Shown here: piece by piece, positions 1-10,870 of the stretch | Layout of the letters: every line of letters starts with the position of its first letter | Numbering within the stretch: the stretch's first letter is position 1 | Assembly (NCBI GenBank): GCA_910592205.1 | Contig: CAJVPJ010000307.1 | Span: 1-29,536 of the forward strand | Reading direction: 5' to 3' | DNA length: 29,536 nt | Source of the DNA: Paraglomus occultum | Lineage: Eukaryota > Glomeromycota > Glomeromycetes > Paraglomerales > Paraglomeraceae | Notes under the pieces: model-generated | What the model was told of the DNA's origin: nothing | The model's input: only the letters and a program-made list of their open reading frames with translations | Databases searched by the model: none | Position numbers and translations under genes: made by a program

Positions 1-890
1 GCGTGTAAGGGAAAGGTTGGTAAAGTGTAAGCTTTAGGCAAAGCTGTCTGCTCTTTTTTGCTCGATCTTCTGTTCCATTCCTTTACGTTCTCTACATTCT
101 GTACCGCTTTCTACTTACCCAGCCCTTCAATTCACCTATAATTTGACGCTTCAAAAGCAATTTATTGTCGCATTTAAACAACTTGGAGTTAAGCGCTGAC
201 GTATGTATCTAAGGCCAAGCTTGATTATACTATTCCTCACTCAATTGGTTCCCTAACTAAATCTTTTTGCTGCCACATCAGAAACCGCTGAGAACGTATC
301 AGAGATCATATAAGGAGATTAGGATAAAAAGTACCCAAACACAGCCAGATCCTGGTCTAGTCGCAATATAGTCATCTGGAATGATGTATTGTTCTTAGAA
401 GTGAAACACCCCTGGAATATGGTGTCTGATCATGCTCTTTCCCACAGGCCCATCGTTGTGACGGGTCCAGCTTTATGAACACGATTCCCTCAGCGAAGGC
501 AGTTTCTAGTACAAATGACGGTTGAAAAAACCCAAAGACACTGATCTCTGTTTGATGAATGCATGTAAAACACCCGCGAGAAAGCATGTTTAACAGTTTA
601 GTGCAAAAAGTATTTTTGAGGCGATGCACGATCTAATGATATCGTGAGCAATTCTATAGAAGATTACTCGGGAAGCAAGATGCTTGGTAACGAAATCCAT
701 TATCTGTGGCTTGCCTCCACACGTATCAGTGAAACTATCGAGAGAACACGGTTGCTCCAAGACGCAAATTTTTCATAAGCTGTCCAGTCACCGCATCGCT
801 GACAACAAGGAGTCAGATTACTCGACTGACTAGTCAAACGTAAAAATTCTGATTCTGCATATGAACAAACTTTCACCAGACTCATCAATT
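1..890. repeat. Dispersed repeat X, copy 1 (unidentified, decayed)
   Basis: Bases about 330-630 align by eye with 7665-7915 and with 13825-14030; landmarks are a stretch with 'gaatgatgtattgttc' followed by 'ctggaatatggtgtctg', and 'tttgatgaatgcatg' later on. Bases about 690-870 also resemble 14150-14345: read on the minus strand, both start with Met-Met-x-Leu-Val and share Pro/Ser-Ser-Asn-Leu. The left part may match 7640-7670, so the copy could begin before the window. The minus-strand frames are open only in pieces (372-629 and 700-888) with stops between. I take this as a decayed gene or transposon fragment copied with the family block, and I do not recognise the parent. Confidence 0.5.
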
Positions 891-2224
891 ATATCAGAGG
901 TAAATGCGCCGGCTGTTTCTTTTGCTATACTGTTTGTTATGTTAAAAAACATCGATATTGACAATAGGTTCTCTTACAGGCGCCTTATCAACAGTCTTAA
1001 GAATGACTGTCGGTTACGTAGTATCGCTGGGCATCTGACATGGATTCGCAAAAAATATTGATGCTGAATCGCGCAGGAAGTATCAACCATATCGCACGTG
1101 AACATTACTATAATGGCGTATACATTTAATTGTCGCAACTAATGCTGAAATCCGGTTGAGCTGAAACTAACCGATGAGTTTAGGGATGATCAACCAATGA
1201 AAGATCGTGGGTATCGGCTTCAACCGGGCCGGATTACAGCACTAGCTCCCACAACATTCGGTGCTACAAGTTCAATTCCTGCGACATCAGTTTAAGATAT
1301 TATTAAGTAAAGCAGCAGATAAAATACAAACTTTACTATTCTTGATACGAAATTCAATATTACTAGTAGCGCTACTCTGAAAAAATATTTTTTGATTCAT
1401 TAGACGTACACTTTATTCCAGCTATGTCTTATTCTTTATTCTCTGATTACACGAAGGAATAACAAGGTCTTTCTTTAATCAAAATAGAACTATATGATGG
1501 GCTCGTCATTGTAAAACACAGTCAATCGATAATAAATAGACGATGTTATATTAATGTGATAATGAATGTGTGAGGCAAGAATAAACATAGAACTTAGATA
1601 GGAAATGAAATATGGTTATCTCAACGAATCAGTAGATTCTATACAGCACCGATATAAATTTATAGACAATAATGCTAATCACATACTTCACTAAATTATT
1701 TACACCGGTATCTTTTTCAAGCTTTCAAATAAAAAGACTCAACTGTATGATGTGTGGTAAAATCTTTGTCTTATTGCCACATATTATTAAAAATGACCGA
1801 GTAAGTATTCTGCACACATTAAATTATAGCAGAAGAATTCCCCAAAAAAGGGATATTACTAACGGGATGATTCTCACAAAGCAAACCGGTTCGATAACTA
1901 GTTACATGCCGTATACGTAGTAGCCATACAGATCACTTGTCCATACAACTAACTGCATCTATATGAATAAAAATCTTTTAGCAGTAAAGACTATATTATT
2001 ATGTATCATTTCCACTAGTTATGTGATAAGCATCCAGATATTCTTACCACGGATGTTTGGGTTACCATCGGATTTACGTACGATTCTGATAATATTGAGT
2101 TTTTGAGGTCTTTATTGCGGCACACATGGGGTGACCCCTGATTTTCTGTGCTTTTCTGATAATGTTGAGGGTTGTATAATATTATATGCGGTTGGATTTA
2201 AAGATATTTGTTGAGTATTCCTTT
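891..2224. other. AT-rich intergenic stretch
   Basis: Only short open frames occur here, including a plus-strand ATG frame of 82 codons at 1672-1920. That frame has no recognisable domain and no counterpart in the second block, so I do not call it a gene. Confidence 0.5.
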
Positions 2225-2330
2225 TCCCCCTCTCTTTCTTTATATTATTTCTTCTTTGTTTTTGTGTTTGTAGAAATTTCTCTATCGATTGTAGAAAGTA
2301 GTTTTTTTTGTTGGCTATAGTACTACAATT
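2225..2330 (-). repeat. A-rich dispersed repeat, copy 1
   Basis: On the minus strand this reads GCCAACAAAAAAAAC, then GATAGAGAAA, an AAACACAAAAAC stretch and an AAG/AAAGG-rich tail. The plus strand at 20125-20215 carries the same elements in the same order. The match is about 90-100 bases including low-complexity sequence, so simple A-richness explains part of it, but the unique anchors GCCAAC and GATAGAGAAA occur in the same relative places. Confidence 0.45.
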
Positions 2331-2739
2331 TCCGGCATGTATACGCACAGAAAAATACAATACAGCAATGAGAAGAATGGTCGAAGAATATAACGTATTA
2401 TATACAATGGTGTGTAGGTGCGCACACATAAAATAGAACCGAAAAAAAACATGATATCTATTATATTTTATCTCGAAGTCTCCCACTTTACGTTCTCATC
2501 AATGCAATGCTGCAATGAATTCTTTGTTGCATTTCCGAATCGAGCAATCATTTAATCAACTAAAGTGTTATTTAATTGTGTGTATAAAAAATATCGTGGT
2601 ATCATTGGCTAATCATATTGTACAAATATATATTCACACATAGCGATAGTAGATCTTGTGGCTAAAAAAATACGGAGCTTTTATTGGTTTAAGAGATTTA
2701 ATCGTTCGTTAAATCAAGTTACGGAAGATTTTTCTTTTA

Positions 2740-3290
2740 CTCTGATAGAAGGCTCTGCAATAAAGCGGGTCGTCCCTAACGTTTTCAAAGAAATGCTCAA
2801 CTTCAAGCGAAGTGGAACTCGTCAAGCTGTACAGTACGTAATTAAGAATATATAGGGGCCTAAAATTATCGTATTGCTGGTTCCAAATGACAGTTTAATT
2901 TCAACAAAGAGAAACATTAATGCATAGTCTGTAGAGTACACAAATCAAGTTTGCCAAGTTATGTCTGGTAAAGAAAGGCAAACAATTTGCCATCCGAACA
3001 TGGTCTGGCTTTCGAGTTTTAAAAGTACTACAATCTCTGAGATATAAAGCTGGTGTTCCGATTGACAAGACAATTATATGTTTGGGTTCACTACATCATT
3101 GGGGTTACACGGCAAGATGCGGGATCGATCACTCGGCTTACTACATTACTATAAAAAATGAGTTGTGTTACATGCAGAAATTATAAAAAGCACAATGAAC
3201 TCCCCACCGACCGCAACTGTTTCATTGGAAAGCCCCTTATAACACACTCTTCTAAAACACTCTTCTAAATTCAAAAATATACTGTTGCAA
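2740..3290 (+). repeat. Upstream flank of the first family gene, duplicated at 8098
   Basis: Bases 2745-2765 (GGCTCTGCAATAAAG) recur at 8105-8120, and 'ttatcgtattg' at 2867 recurs at 8222. The resemblance continues with interruptions up to the gene start. A 65-codon frame (2658-2855) that begins with GTG crosses this flank, but its frame is broken in the second copy, so it is not supported as a gene. Confidence 0.55.
3237..3246 (+). promoter_or_regulatory. Candidate TATA element of the 3298 gene
   Basis: CCCTTATAACAC lies about 60 bases upstream of the ATG, a position close to that of the TATA box of the 20462 gene. A second A/T run (ATTATAAAAAG) sits near 3180. Which of the two is used cannot be told from the sequence. 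Confidence 0.35.
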
Positions 3291-3297
3291 TATTAAC

Positions 3298-3831
3298 ATG
3301 ACTGCTTTTAATAACCAATCAATTCACGAAATTTACAATTACAATATTCCATCCAATCAGATGTATGTGGTGGACCCTAATTATACAAACAATCTTCCGT
3401 TAAATCAAACAATTATTATGGACTCGGATTACGCGAGCATGAATCAACCAAATAGTATGGATATTTATTCCTATCAAGATCCCAGTACAGCATTCCACCA
3501 ATATCCCAGTCAAGTCTTTTATTCTTCTGGTACCGGTTATTTCGACAATAACAACGTTTATACGGGTCAGAGTGAACTGACGAATACCACGCCTTACGGA
3601 TACGCTGAAAGCAATAATTTGCCCAATTACACTTCGCCTCCGGTTTATTATCCACCTCCTCAAACCTTGGTTCAAACATCATTTACGCCCATTCTTTCCA
3701 ACAACGCTGGTATGAAGACAACTGCCAGGAACCATGTCCATATAGTGATTATTACGAGTACCGATATTGACCTGGAAAAATTGTTGTCCACTATCCAATC
3801 ATGTGAGAGGGTGGAACGAGCATGCATGTAA
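3298..3831 (+). CDS. Low-complexity N/S/Y/T-rich family protein, member 1 (177 aa)
   Basis: Unrecognised protein, one of seven intact paralogues here. The start is MTAFNNQSIHEIYNY; compared with the 16297 gene it lacks the leading Ser-Asn-Met. Residues 15-140 are low complexity, rich in Asn, Tyr, Ser, Thr, Pro and Gln, and include the family landmarks NNVYTG and PPPQT. The C-terminus (about 146-177) has a hydrophobic strand HIVIIT, then DIDLEKLLSTIQ and the tail RVERACM. There is no signal peptide or membrane segment, so I infer a soluble intracellular protein. Single exon. It has a decayed copy at 8548, and its closest intact relative is the 16297 gene (shared N-terminus and an N-Q-x-x-I-x-x-S-x-Y-A stretch). 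The shorter antisense frames over this gene are shadows. Function unknown. Confidence 0.75.
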   Translation: MTAFNNQSIHEIYNYNIPSNQMYVVDPNYTNNLPLNQTIIMDSDYASMNQPNSMDIYSYQDPSTAFHQYPSQVFYSSGTGYFDNNNVYTGQSELTNTTPYGYAESNNLPNYTSPPVYYPPPQTLVQTSFTPILSNNAGMKTTARNHVHIVIITSTDIDLEKLLSTIQSCERVERACM

Positions 3832-4330
3832 TTTGTTAGTATTCATATATCAGATTTTGTAGTAGTATCCCATTACCCTAGTATTTGATTTATTAAACTA
3901 ATCATTTCATATTATTTACTTTTAGACACACCTGAATGTAGGAGACAATTTATTCGCACCCTCCGAACGTGGATAGTTTTGTGAGCCAGTCGTTTTCCTT
4001 TATTAGTAATGACTATCATCTGACTGGTCATTAAATTAAATGTTTATTTTCCAATTCGGGAATAGATTTTTGGCGTAGTTTTCGTTTACTGACCAAATAA
4101 CGTATACTAATGCTGTAATTTACAGATACAATAAATTTGATAACTAGGGTTATTAAAAATACTATCGATGCTAAAACAATATAATCTACAACAAATAGAT
4201 ATACACATCGGTTTAATGAAGATGACGTTACAACAAAGTTTTTTTGAAACGAATTTACTTCCCCAAGAGGTATAACGTTTGAACAAGAATTTGAAATAAA
4301 TTTTTGACTTGACATAAGTATTCAATAACG
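3832..4330. repeat. Downstream flank of member 1, duplicated at 9026-9850
   Basis: Bases 3832-3925 match 9026-9130 (anchor GTATTTGATTTATTAAACT), and 4000-4030 match 9545-9580 (TTAGTAATGACTATC). Bases 4080-4320 match 9640-9845 more weakly. The second copy holds about 360 extra bases between these parts. A minus-strand ATG frame of 94 codons (4031-4315) has a hydrophobic stretch that could be one membrane segment. The counterpart at 9657-9839 keeps the ATG, but its residues fit a different frame of this copy, so a real gene is doubtful. Confidence 0.5.
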
Positions 4331-5950
4331 AGATTTAGCCAATAAAAAGTTTGCACAGTAACACTAATGCAAGAAACAGTGCCACAACATATTGTACATT
4401 GACAGCGTGCAAGCAGTGAAGAATGAAGGAAAACTCCCGATCGCATCTTAGATAAAAAAATAACTTACATACTATATAACAACACTGGTACTAAAAAAAA
4501 TGCATGACGCAAAGAATCAGTAAAATGCAAGACTTTTGAAATTGCAGCATGATAATATCGAATAGGTCAACGACTAATAGAGTTATCTTACAAGAAAAAA
4601 AAACTTTGAGAAGATTATAAAGAGAAGGCAAAAAAAAACATTGCCCAAGGTAACAAGCCCACCCCTTCTCCCCGGAAGTTCAACGTGTCATTAGAACATT
4701 TATTGTCTTTCATCTTGCGCAATTTCTAACAGGTTCGTCATTCTGTAGTACCTGAATTAAATAGGTTTTATACTATAGTGACTTTATGTTACATTTGCTC
4801 ATCGAAGTAAATACGTATACTCAGCTGCATGAACGAAATTTGAAAAAACATTGCGACAAGCAAGCAAATTGTTTTTATGCCATAAAGGCAATAGACTATA
4901 ATAAAGCGAGTGAATTTTTACTGTATATGGTCTAAATTATTACATCTGTTACAGAAGTAAAATAACGACTCTGTTAATCCCCCAAAGCACGTGCCTGATT
5001 GTGTATCACTATGTGGTGCAAGAATTGTGTGACATCTATATAATCATGCTACAGTACTAAACTAAGCCGAACAATAAAAATACAAGTAATAGTCACTTCC
5101 CGGAATAGAGTAAATTGTGTTCTCATTCACACTTGAAATCGTAAACCGTTTTCACACGCTTTAGGTCTCGTCAATTAATGAAATATATCCTCTTTCCAAG
5201 TTCTGGTAGCCAAAACATCGCATGTAAGCTCACGACTGTTATTATGACAAAGAATGCATTTTGAGGGGTCCATTCGTAAGAAATTACGCAAGGTTAAGAA
5301 AGTTCATAGTCTTTAGAAAAGAGTATTTAACTGTTTAGCGGAGGTTGCTGTTGCATGGTTGTTTGCTCGGTGCTAATAGTTGGTCACTTAGGTCGTATTC
5401 AGACAATCGTACATACACATAATACGGAGAGTTAACGAAACAAACGTTACGTTATTCGACGATAAAGCCGTTTGCATGGTTTATCGTATTAAACACATCA
5501 AACACATTGATATGTTGTTGTAACATTGGCGCTCACTGATTCGTGTGGGACATTTCTTGTCCGACAATAGTCGGTTGTCATACATCGGCTAGCGGAACAG
5601 CAGACAGCGGTGCAAAATTAAATAGTCCATACAAATAGTAAAGAAGTACGATAGTAGCATTTGAAGTGGCGACTTTGGTAAGAATATGTAGTTAGAAAGG
5701 TTTTAATGGAAACCAAAGATTATTATAAATTTTTCGCTATTAGCATATGAGAAATTTTATGAACTCATCAATATCGTTGTTTGGTTTATTAATCAGCCAA
5801 ATAAACAAGTTTGAGATAGGCGAGTTTTTCATTCAAAGTCGGTATTATTTTAAGAAATTGGGGTAAATTAAACGAAAAGGCAAGTAATACTATATCAGAA
5901 GAAATGCTAACCCCATGAACTACCGACTACTTCCTTATATCAAGCAATAG
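4331..5950. other. AT-rich intergenic stretch without visible genes
   Basis: No open frame of note on either strand, no recognisable element and no strong repeat. Confidence 0.5.
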
Positions 5951-6225
5951 TAGATAACAAGTACAATAAGTAAAACTATAGATAACAGACTATTACTGTT
6001 GTGGTGCTGTTTATATAAACCGCCTTACGATACGTTAGCACGAATAATAGTCTATATAAATAAAGAAAAGTTACTAACTTACGAAAAGTGTGAGCGCTAT
6101 TCCTACATCCATAATATATGAAAAAGTAACTCAGCTCAATAAAACAAATAACCCAAAATTGAGAAGTCGGATATATGTTATAAAACAAATTTGAAGAAAC
6201 GATTACATCTCTTTACATGTCCCCT
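5951..6225 (-). repeat. 3' flank of member 2, duplicated at 12735-12995
   Basis: 'taaaccgccttacgata' at about 6014 recurs at about 12774, followed in both by 'aataaagaaaagt' and a shared acttacgaa stretch. This shows that the duplication unit extends past the coding sequence. Confidence 0.65.
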
Positions 6226-6681
6226 TTAGTCCCGCTCACATAACCGAATAAAAGACAATAATCTTTCCAGATTAATGTTTGCTGGAACAATAATTACTAC
6301 GTATCCATGACTGGTAGCATTTGTTGTCATGCCAGCACTGTTGGAACGAGTAGAAGTATGTGATGCTTGATCCGACGTTTGAGGAAGATAATGATAGGTT
6401 GCGGGTGTATTGTTATTCGTCAAACCATTGTTCCTCGTTGAGTAGTTGACTCCGTTTTCATTTTCGACGTATCCATAATACTCGGGATTCAGCTGGGTGT
6501 TTCCACCCGTGTAGACGTTATTTTCAAGAGGAATGGTATTAGAAGGAGGATTAAATTGGCTGGGAGTTTGATGGAAATAGATGTTGGTGGAGTCCATACT
6601 ACCCAAGTCCGCATTTGTATAGTTGCTGTCCGTACTATATGTATAACTTTCATAGCTCGATTGGTTATTGAAGCTGGCCAT
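6226..6681 (-). CDS. Low-complexity family protein, member 2 (151 aa from the first ATG)
   Basis: Close paralogue of the 12996 gene; the two share MASFN-QSS-ESYTY, GSMDST-IYFHQTPSQF and NTQLNPEYY-YVEN. The C-terminus has YVVIIVPANINLERLLSFIR, the family's strand plus helix, but lacks the Val-Tyr-Met tail seen in three relatives. The open frame reaches up to 6690, where its sister has ATG at the MS-N-M start; here that codon is GTG, so I place the start at the next in-frame ATG (6681), three residues later. No signal peptide, membrane segment or intron. Its TATA box lies about 55 bases upstream of the start. Function unknown. Confidence 0.72.
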   Translation of the reverse strand: MASFNNQSSYESYTYSTDSNYTNADLGSMDSTNIYFHQTPSQFNPPSNTIPLENNVYTGGNTQLNPEYYGYVENENGVNYSTRNNGLTNNNTPATYHYLPQTSDQASHTSTRSNSAGMTTNATSHGYVVIIVPANINLERLLSFIRLCERD

Positions 6682-6732
6682 ATCCGACACGAGTAATTAT
6701 AACGTTTTCCATCAGGGAGAAACGGCCGCTGT

Positions 6733-6746
6733 CTTATATATATATT
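6733..6746 (-). promoter_or_regulatory. TATA element of member 2
   Basis: AATATATATATAAG on the minus strand, about 55 bases from the ATG. The sister gene has ATATATATA at 13485-13496 and shares the leader stretch CGTTATAATT just before the start. Confidence 0.5.
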
Positions 6747-6970
6747 GTTGCTGTGCTGTGATACGTTACGATTTAGGGGATGGGGGTAATTACATGAAAT
6801 CATCAAATTTAATTAAGTTATTGACAAACAATTAATATATATAAGTAAAATTTTATGTTGAACATTCTTACTTAGAAGTCAAAGGCTAGTTATCATAGTA
6901 AATTTTTGAGTTATTTATGAAATTTCTTTTTTGAAATTTAACTGATTTCTTGTGTTGCCCCCCCCGCTTT

Positions 6971-7264
6971 ATGACGATCCTTCGATTTATTAATCTTGTT
7001 AGTGTAACTTTTTCCTATCTGAAGACTATATTTACATGTAGGAATCGGAACTACTTTAATAAATTCGATTATTTAATAAATTATATACAGTTTAATAATT
7101 ATTCGAAAAAACCCTCGTTTGTGACACAAAACAAGTTCGATAACTATCGCGAGGAACTTTTATTCACAACGAGGTGCTCGCTAAAGCCCAATTTAAGCTG
7201 TTTTTATAACAAGTTCGATAACAGGTTTGAGCATTTTTACGTTATTTCATCATCATTGTTCTGA
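6971..7264 (+). CDS. Possible small ORF with three NKFD repeats (97 aa)
   Basis: Open frame starting at ATG 6971 (it can be extended with TTG to 6950). It contains three in-frame NKFD motifs spaced 24 and 26 residues apart; two of them come from the 14-base direct repeat ACAAGTTCGATAAC at 7131 and 7209, and the third (7060s) is more diverged. The N-terminus has a hydrophobic patch (RFINLVSVTFSYL). No known domain is visible. It lies between the start of member 2 and repeat X copy 2. The repeated bases resemble inverted-repeat element ends, so this may be decayed transposon sequence that happens to be open. Confidence 0.25.
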   Translation: MTILRFINLVSVTFSYLKTIFTCRNRNYFNKFDYLINYIQFNNYSKKPSFVTQNKFDNYREELLFTTRCSLKPNLSCFYNKFDNRFEHFYVISSSLF

Positions 7265-7639
7265 GAATTGGCCCCGTCACTATTTGCTTCTGTTATCACA
7301 TAAAATGTATAGTGTTGACATCATCCAAATGGGATCATTGTGACAATCCCGTAACGGGCTAATGCGCCGCGACACAAATTCCAATAATATCTTGATTAAT
7401 ATTGTAATATAATCAGCTTTAAAAAAACAGCAATACTTGTATTATATAAAGTTTTGCCTCACTATCCGCTCAATTATTCACTTTGTTTATCTATTTTTAC
7501 ATTCGGCTACGTAAAAACCTAAAACTCCTCAGCATTCTTACCGTGCTGTTAAGCTCACTGAAACTGTCTGTCAAAGAAAATGCAAGTGACAAATTGGTGG
7601 GAATTTCCAACTTTTATATACGTTTGATCCTCACTCCTC
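7265..7639. other. Intergenic stretch
   Basis: Nothing recognisable apart from a short CpG-containing patch at about 7350-7370 with the small palindrome CCCGTAACGGG. Confidence 0.4.
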
Positions 7640-7925
7640 CTGTGTGAAAGAGAAAAGTTGGTCCAGTGTACGTTTGGATGAAACCATTAAAAAAGTCTTA
7701 TAGTCAATGTCGAATAATGTATCGTTTTCTAGAAGTGAGACTCCCTGGAACATGGTGTCTGTTACACATACCGTGCCCTCTTCACCGCCCCGCCGTCATG
7801 GTGTGCTCCGCTTTATCCCCAACTAAAGCAGATGACGGTTTAAAGAATCAAAAAGTCAATATTTTTTATTTGATGAATGCACAAAAGAGCATATTTAACA
7901 GTTTCTATGCGTTTAGGGTGTCTCA
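7640..7925. repeat. Dispersed repeat X, copy 2
   Basis: Aligns with copy 1 (about 330-600) at 'gaataatgtatcgttttc', 'ctggaacatggtgtctg', 'tttgatgaatgcac' and 'gcatatttaacagttt'. Neither strand is open across the aligned part in the frames used by the other copies, so it is decayed. Confidence 0.5.
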
Positions 7926-8097
7926 GACTGCAAAAGGACCGCTGAAAGATATTAATGAGAGAGGCGGAGAAGAAATAACAAAGTATTGATTGTTCGGTGT
8001 AGTATGTACGTAGCGTCTATGTGGTGTGTATGTAGATTATGTAGTTTGTATGTAGTGACGGACTTTATCATTTGATCCCATTGACATATAAGTACGT

Positions 8098-8547
8098 CTA
8101 GTAGAGGCTCTGCAATAAAGGGTTATCTCTTACTCGTTTCAAAAAAAAAAAGATGCTCAACCTAACCTGACTCATGCAAAACTTGCAAAGTCGTATATAA
8201 TTATAATACAGCCTTAACAATTATCGTATTGATTAACTCCAAGCGAATATTCACTTTCAGCGAAAAGGAAAGCTAAACGGACGGCTTGTTCCGTAGTCTG
8301 TAATTGAAAAGACTCTTTATATGCGGGCAAACCAGTTGTGACAAATCTCAAACTTTTTAATTCGTCAGATGCCTAGCTTTCGAAAAGTAATGGACAGATT
8401 ATCACTTACTAGATAAGACAAAGAGTGCGTTGTTGATCTTTCTCATAGTTAGCATATCATGGGTCAGTAGCATGTCTGGGATAATCGGTAAAAGGTCCGA
8501 TTAAATTCATACTTGCTACAGAAACTGTATAAATACCGTTATATTAT
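8098..8547 (+). repeat. Second copy of the upstream flank of member 1
   Basis: Matches 2740-3290 in order, starting with GGCTCTGCAATAAAG and followed by TTATCGTATTG, with many substitutions and small indels. The A-run at about 8141-8151 is an expansion relative to copy 1. Confidence 0.5.
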
Positions 8548-9025
8548 GACACGGATGGTTTTAATATCAACCGATTCACAAAAGTTATACATACAATATT
8601 CTATTCAATCGGATGGATGCATACAGTCTTCCGTTAAGTCAAACAATTATTATCGAATTACGTGCACATGTGCATCAACCAAATAGTATGGGATTCGGCA
8701 ACAATTATTCCTATCAAGATGGCAGTAAAACGTCCCACCAACCAGCCATTTCGACAATAATGGGGTGGGAGTAAACTGATGAGTACCACGTCTTACTGAT
8801 ACGTTGAAAACAATAATTTGCCCAATTATACTTCATCCCGATATTCTCCGTCTCCCTCAAACACCATATACGTCTATTCTTTTCAGAAACGCGAGCATGA
8901 TGACAAACGCCAGAAACCATGTCCACATAGTAATTATTATTAAATGGCGATATTAATATTGACTTGGAAGATTATTTACTACTATTCAATTATGTGAGAG
9001 GAGGTGGAACGAATATGGCATGTAA
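8548..9025 (+). pseudogene. Decayed copy of family member 1
   Basis: Aligns along most of the 3298 gene. CTTCCGTTAAATCAAACAAT in the gene corresponds to CTTCCGTTAAGTCAAACAAT here, GAAAACAATAATTTGCCCAATTA is retained, and the end GTGGAACGA...ATGTAATTTGTTAGT is present. The start codon is lost (ACG near 8551), several deletions and frameshifts remove the open frame, and an extra GAT repeat lies in the strand-to-helix region (about 8944-8960). The minus-strand frame at 8714-8926 is a shadow. Confidence 0.75.
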
Positions 9026-9850
9026 TTTGTTAGTATAGTCTTCATTTTTATATATCAGATTTGTAACAGAATCCCGTTGCTCCAGTATTTGATTTATTAA
9101 ACTGATTCTTTCATGTTATATGCTTTAGGCACAGCTGAATGTAAGAGACGGTTTCGTTTCAGCTTCTCTGGATAGGAAAATCCATTACTGTATATCACGT
9201 GGTAATATAAGAATGCCAACCTTTTCATAATAATAATCATATTATTAACGTAGGTTTATGGTTTATCCGTTACTCTATCTTACTCATTTTCGATAAATGC
9301 ATCATTCTACTTCGAAACATGCGGGGTCTATCAAATTCAACGAAAACCAATCTATATTAGCAACATGGAAAATTTTTTAAGTGGCTATGTCCAAATATGG
9401 TATAAACTCGATCGTATAAGCTCATGAATTTTAAATAATTTAAAAAATTAGTTAATAAGTTATGAAATGTTTCTTTGTAGAAAGAGTTAGTCTTAGTTAT
9501 GACGCTAACAATTATTCGCACCCGCCAATTTTGTAATCCAATCCTTTATTAGTAATGACTATCGTCTGACTGGCCATTAAAACTTTTCAAAAAGTCTTTG
9601 AGAGCATTTCTCTTACTAAACATTAGCATTAAATAACGAATAATAGGGTATTAATACTAGTTTATGGATATGATAAACTTGATAATTGATGTATTACAAA
9701 TACTATAGTTGTTATCAATATGCAAACTAGATGTGTAATTTAATAAGATAACTTTATAACAGCGCTTTTCTAAAACTAGTTTACGAATTGAACAACCTCT
9801 TTCCAAAGAGAACAAGAAATTCCGAAACGAGCTGTACATAAGTAGTCCGC
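9026..9850. repeat. Second copy of the downstream flank of member 1
   Basis: Matches 3832-4330 in three pieces (9026-9130, 9510-9580 and 9640-9845). About 360 bases between 9150 and 9510 have no counterpart in the first copy; this is an insertion here or a deletion there. No element ends were recognised around that block. Confidence 0.5.
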
Positions 9851-10740
9851 TATCTGAATAAGTACCGGGTTACGTGGTATTGTTAGCATCTGACATAAAT
9901 TTGTAACAAATGTTGCCATACAGTAGTGTTTAGTATTAGTAGGAGAGCGTTTTTACAGATCTTTATATACCATACGCTTATTGCAAACAACGTCCGGTTT
10001 TCTATTCTTTGATCATGAAGACTAATTGACAGTTAAAATGTTAGAAAAGATAGCTCCATGTTAACTATTAAATGAACGTTGTCCAAATAAAAGTGTTTCA
10101 AAATGCGAACAATGTAAACGCCATAGCTTGCTAAAAGGCAAACCAGCAAACTACAAGTATTCTGAAATAACTGTGAGAGTTTTATTTTTTTTTTCATATG
10201 TACGTCGTCGATGCTTCTGGACAACTTGGAGTCGCAGCTAGGACAGCGACGAATGTCTGTGAGACAACTCATATAATTTCCATATCAGTTTATGCGGGTT
10301 GCTATAATTGACATTGTATATGACGACTTATAAGTTTTTGTAACACAATACACAACATTTTGTGAAATAATATAATGATCTGTTGCGTAAGATCTCATAT
10401 TAAACCAGATAATAAACCCGAATAAGTCATTCTTTTTTTCTTCTGCGGTATACTCTATTCAGTAATACATGTTGTAAAAGTGCATTCCTTTGTTTGGACT
10501 TGACGCTAATAATTTTTCATAATCACAAAATTCTAATCATTATTTATAAACAGTAGTCTTCTTTTGCTTTACTGATCCAACCTATATACTATTTTCATTT
10601 ACTTATTTATTTATTTATTTATGTAATATATAATTTTGAAAAGTTTACTTACAAAACGAAGAAAGAGAAGTTGACAATTCTCCACTTGCGGCCAACTACT
10701 TTCAGTGAGATATCACTGGCTACCCCTACCCCCGTGTAAC
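9851..10740. other. AT-rich intergenic stretch
   Basis: Contains a TTTA microsatellite at about 10603-10622 and a 79-codon minus-strand frame (10033-10272) with a C-P-S-C-D pattern but no recognisable domain. No supported gene. Confidence 0.4.
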
Positions 10741-10751
10741 TACCGGCGAAA

Positions 10752-10764
10752 TTTATATAAATGA
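10752..10764 (+). promoter_or_regulatory. TATA element of member 3
   Basis: TTTATATAAATGA lies about 115 bases upstream of the ATG. The core TATATAAATGRG is shared with the TATA box of the 20462 gene. Confidence 0.55.
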
Positions 10765-10870
10765 GGGCAACTTCTTTCAACGAAAAGCATACGTGCTACT
10801 ACCCTAAGTTTGTGTCTAAACGGCGCCATTTATTGAATATCTAAACCAAACCCTTTTCCTTCGGTGCATT

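Noticed and set aside
2112-2486. Minus-strand frame of 124 codons
   Set aside because: Begins with GTG, is built on an A-rich dispersed repeat and low-complexity sequence, and shows no domain; the repeat copy at 20125 has stops in the equivalent frame.
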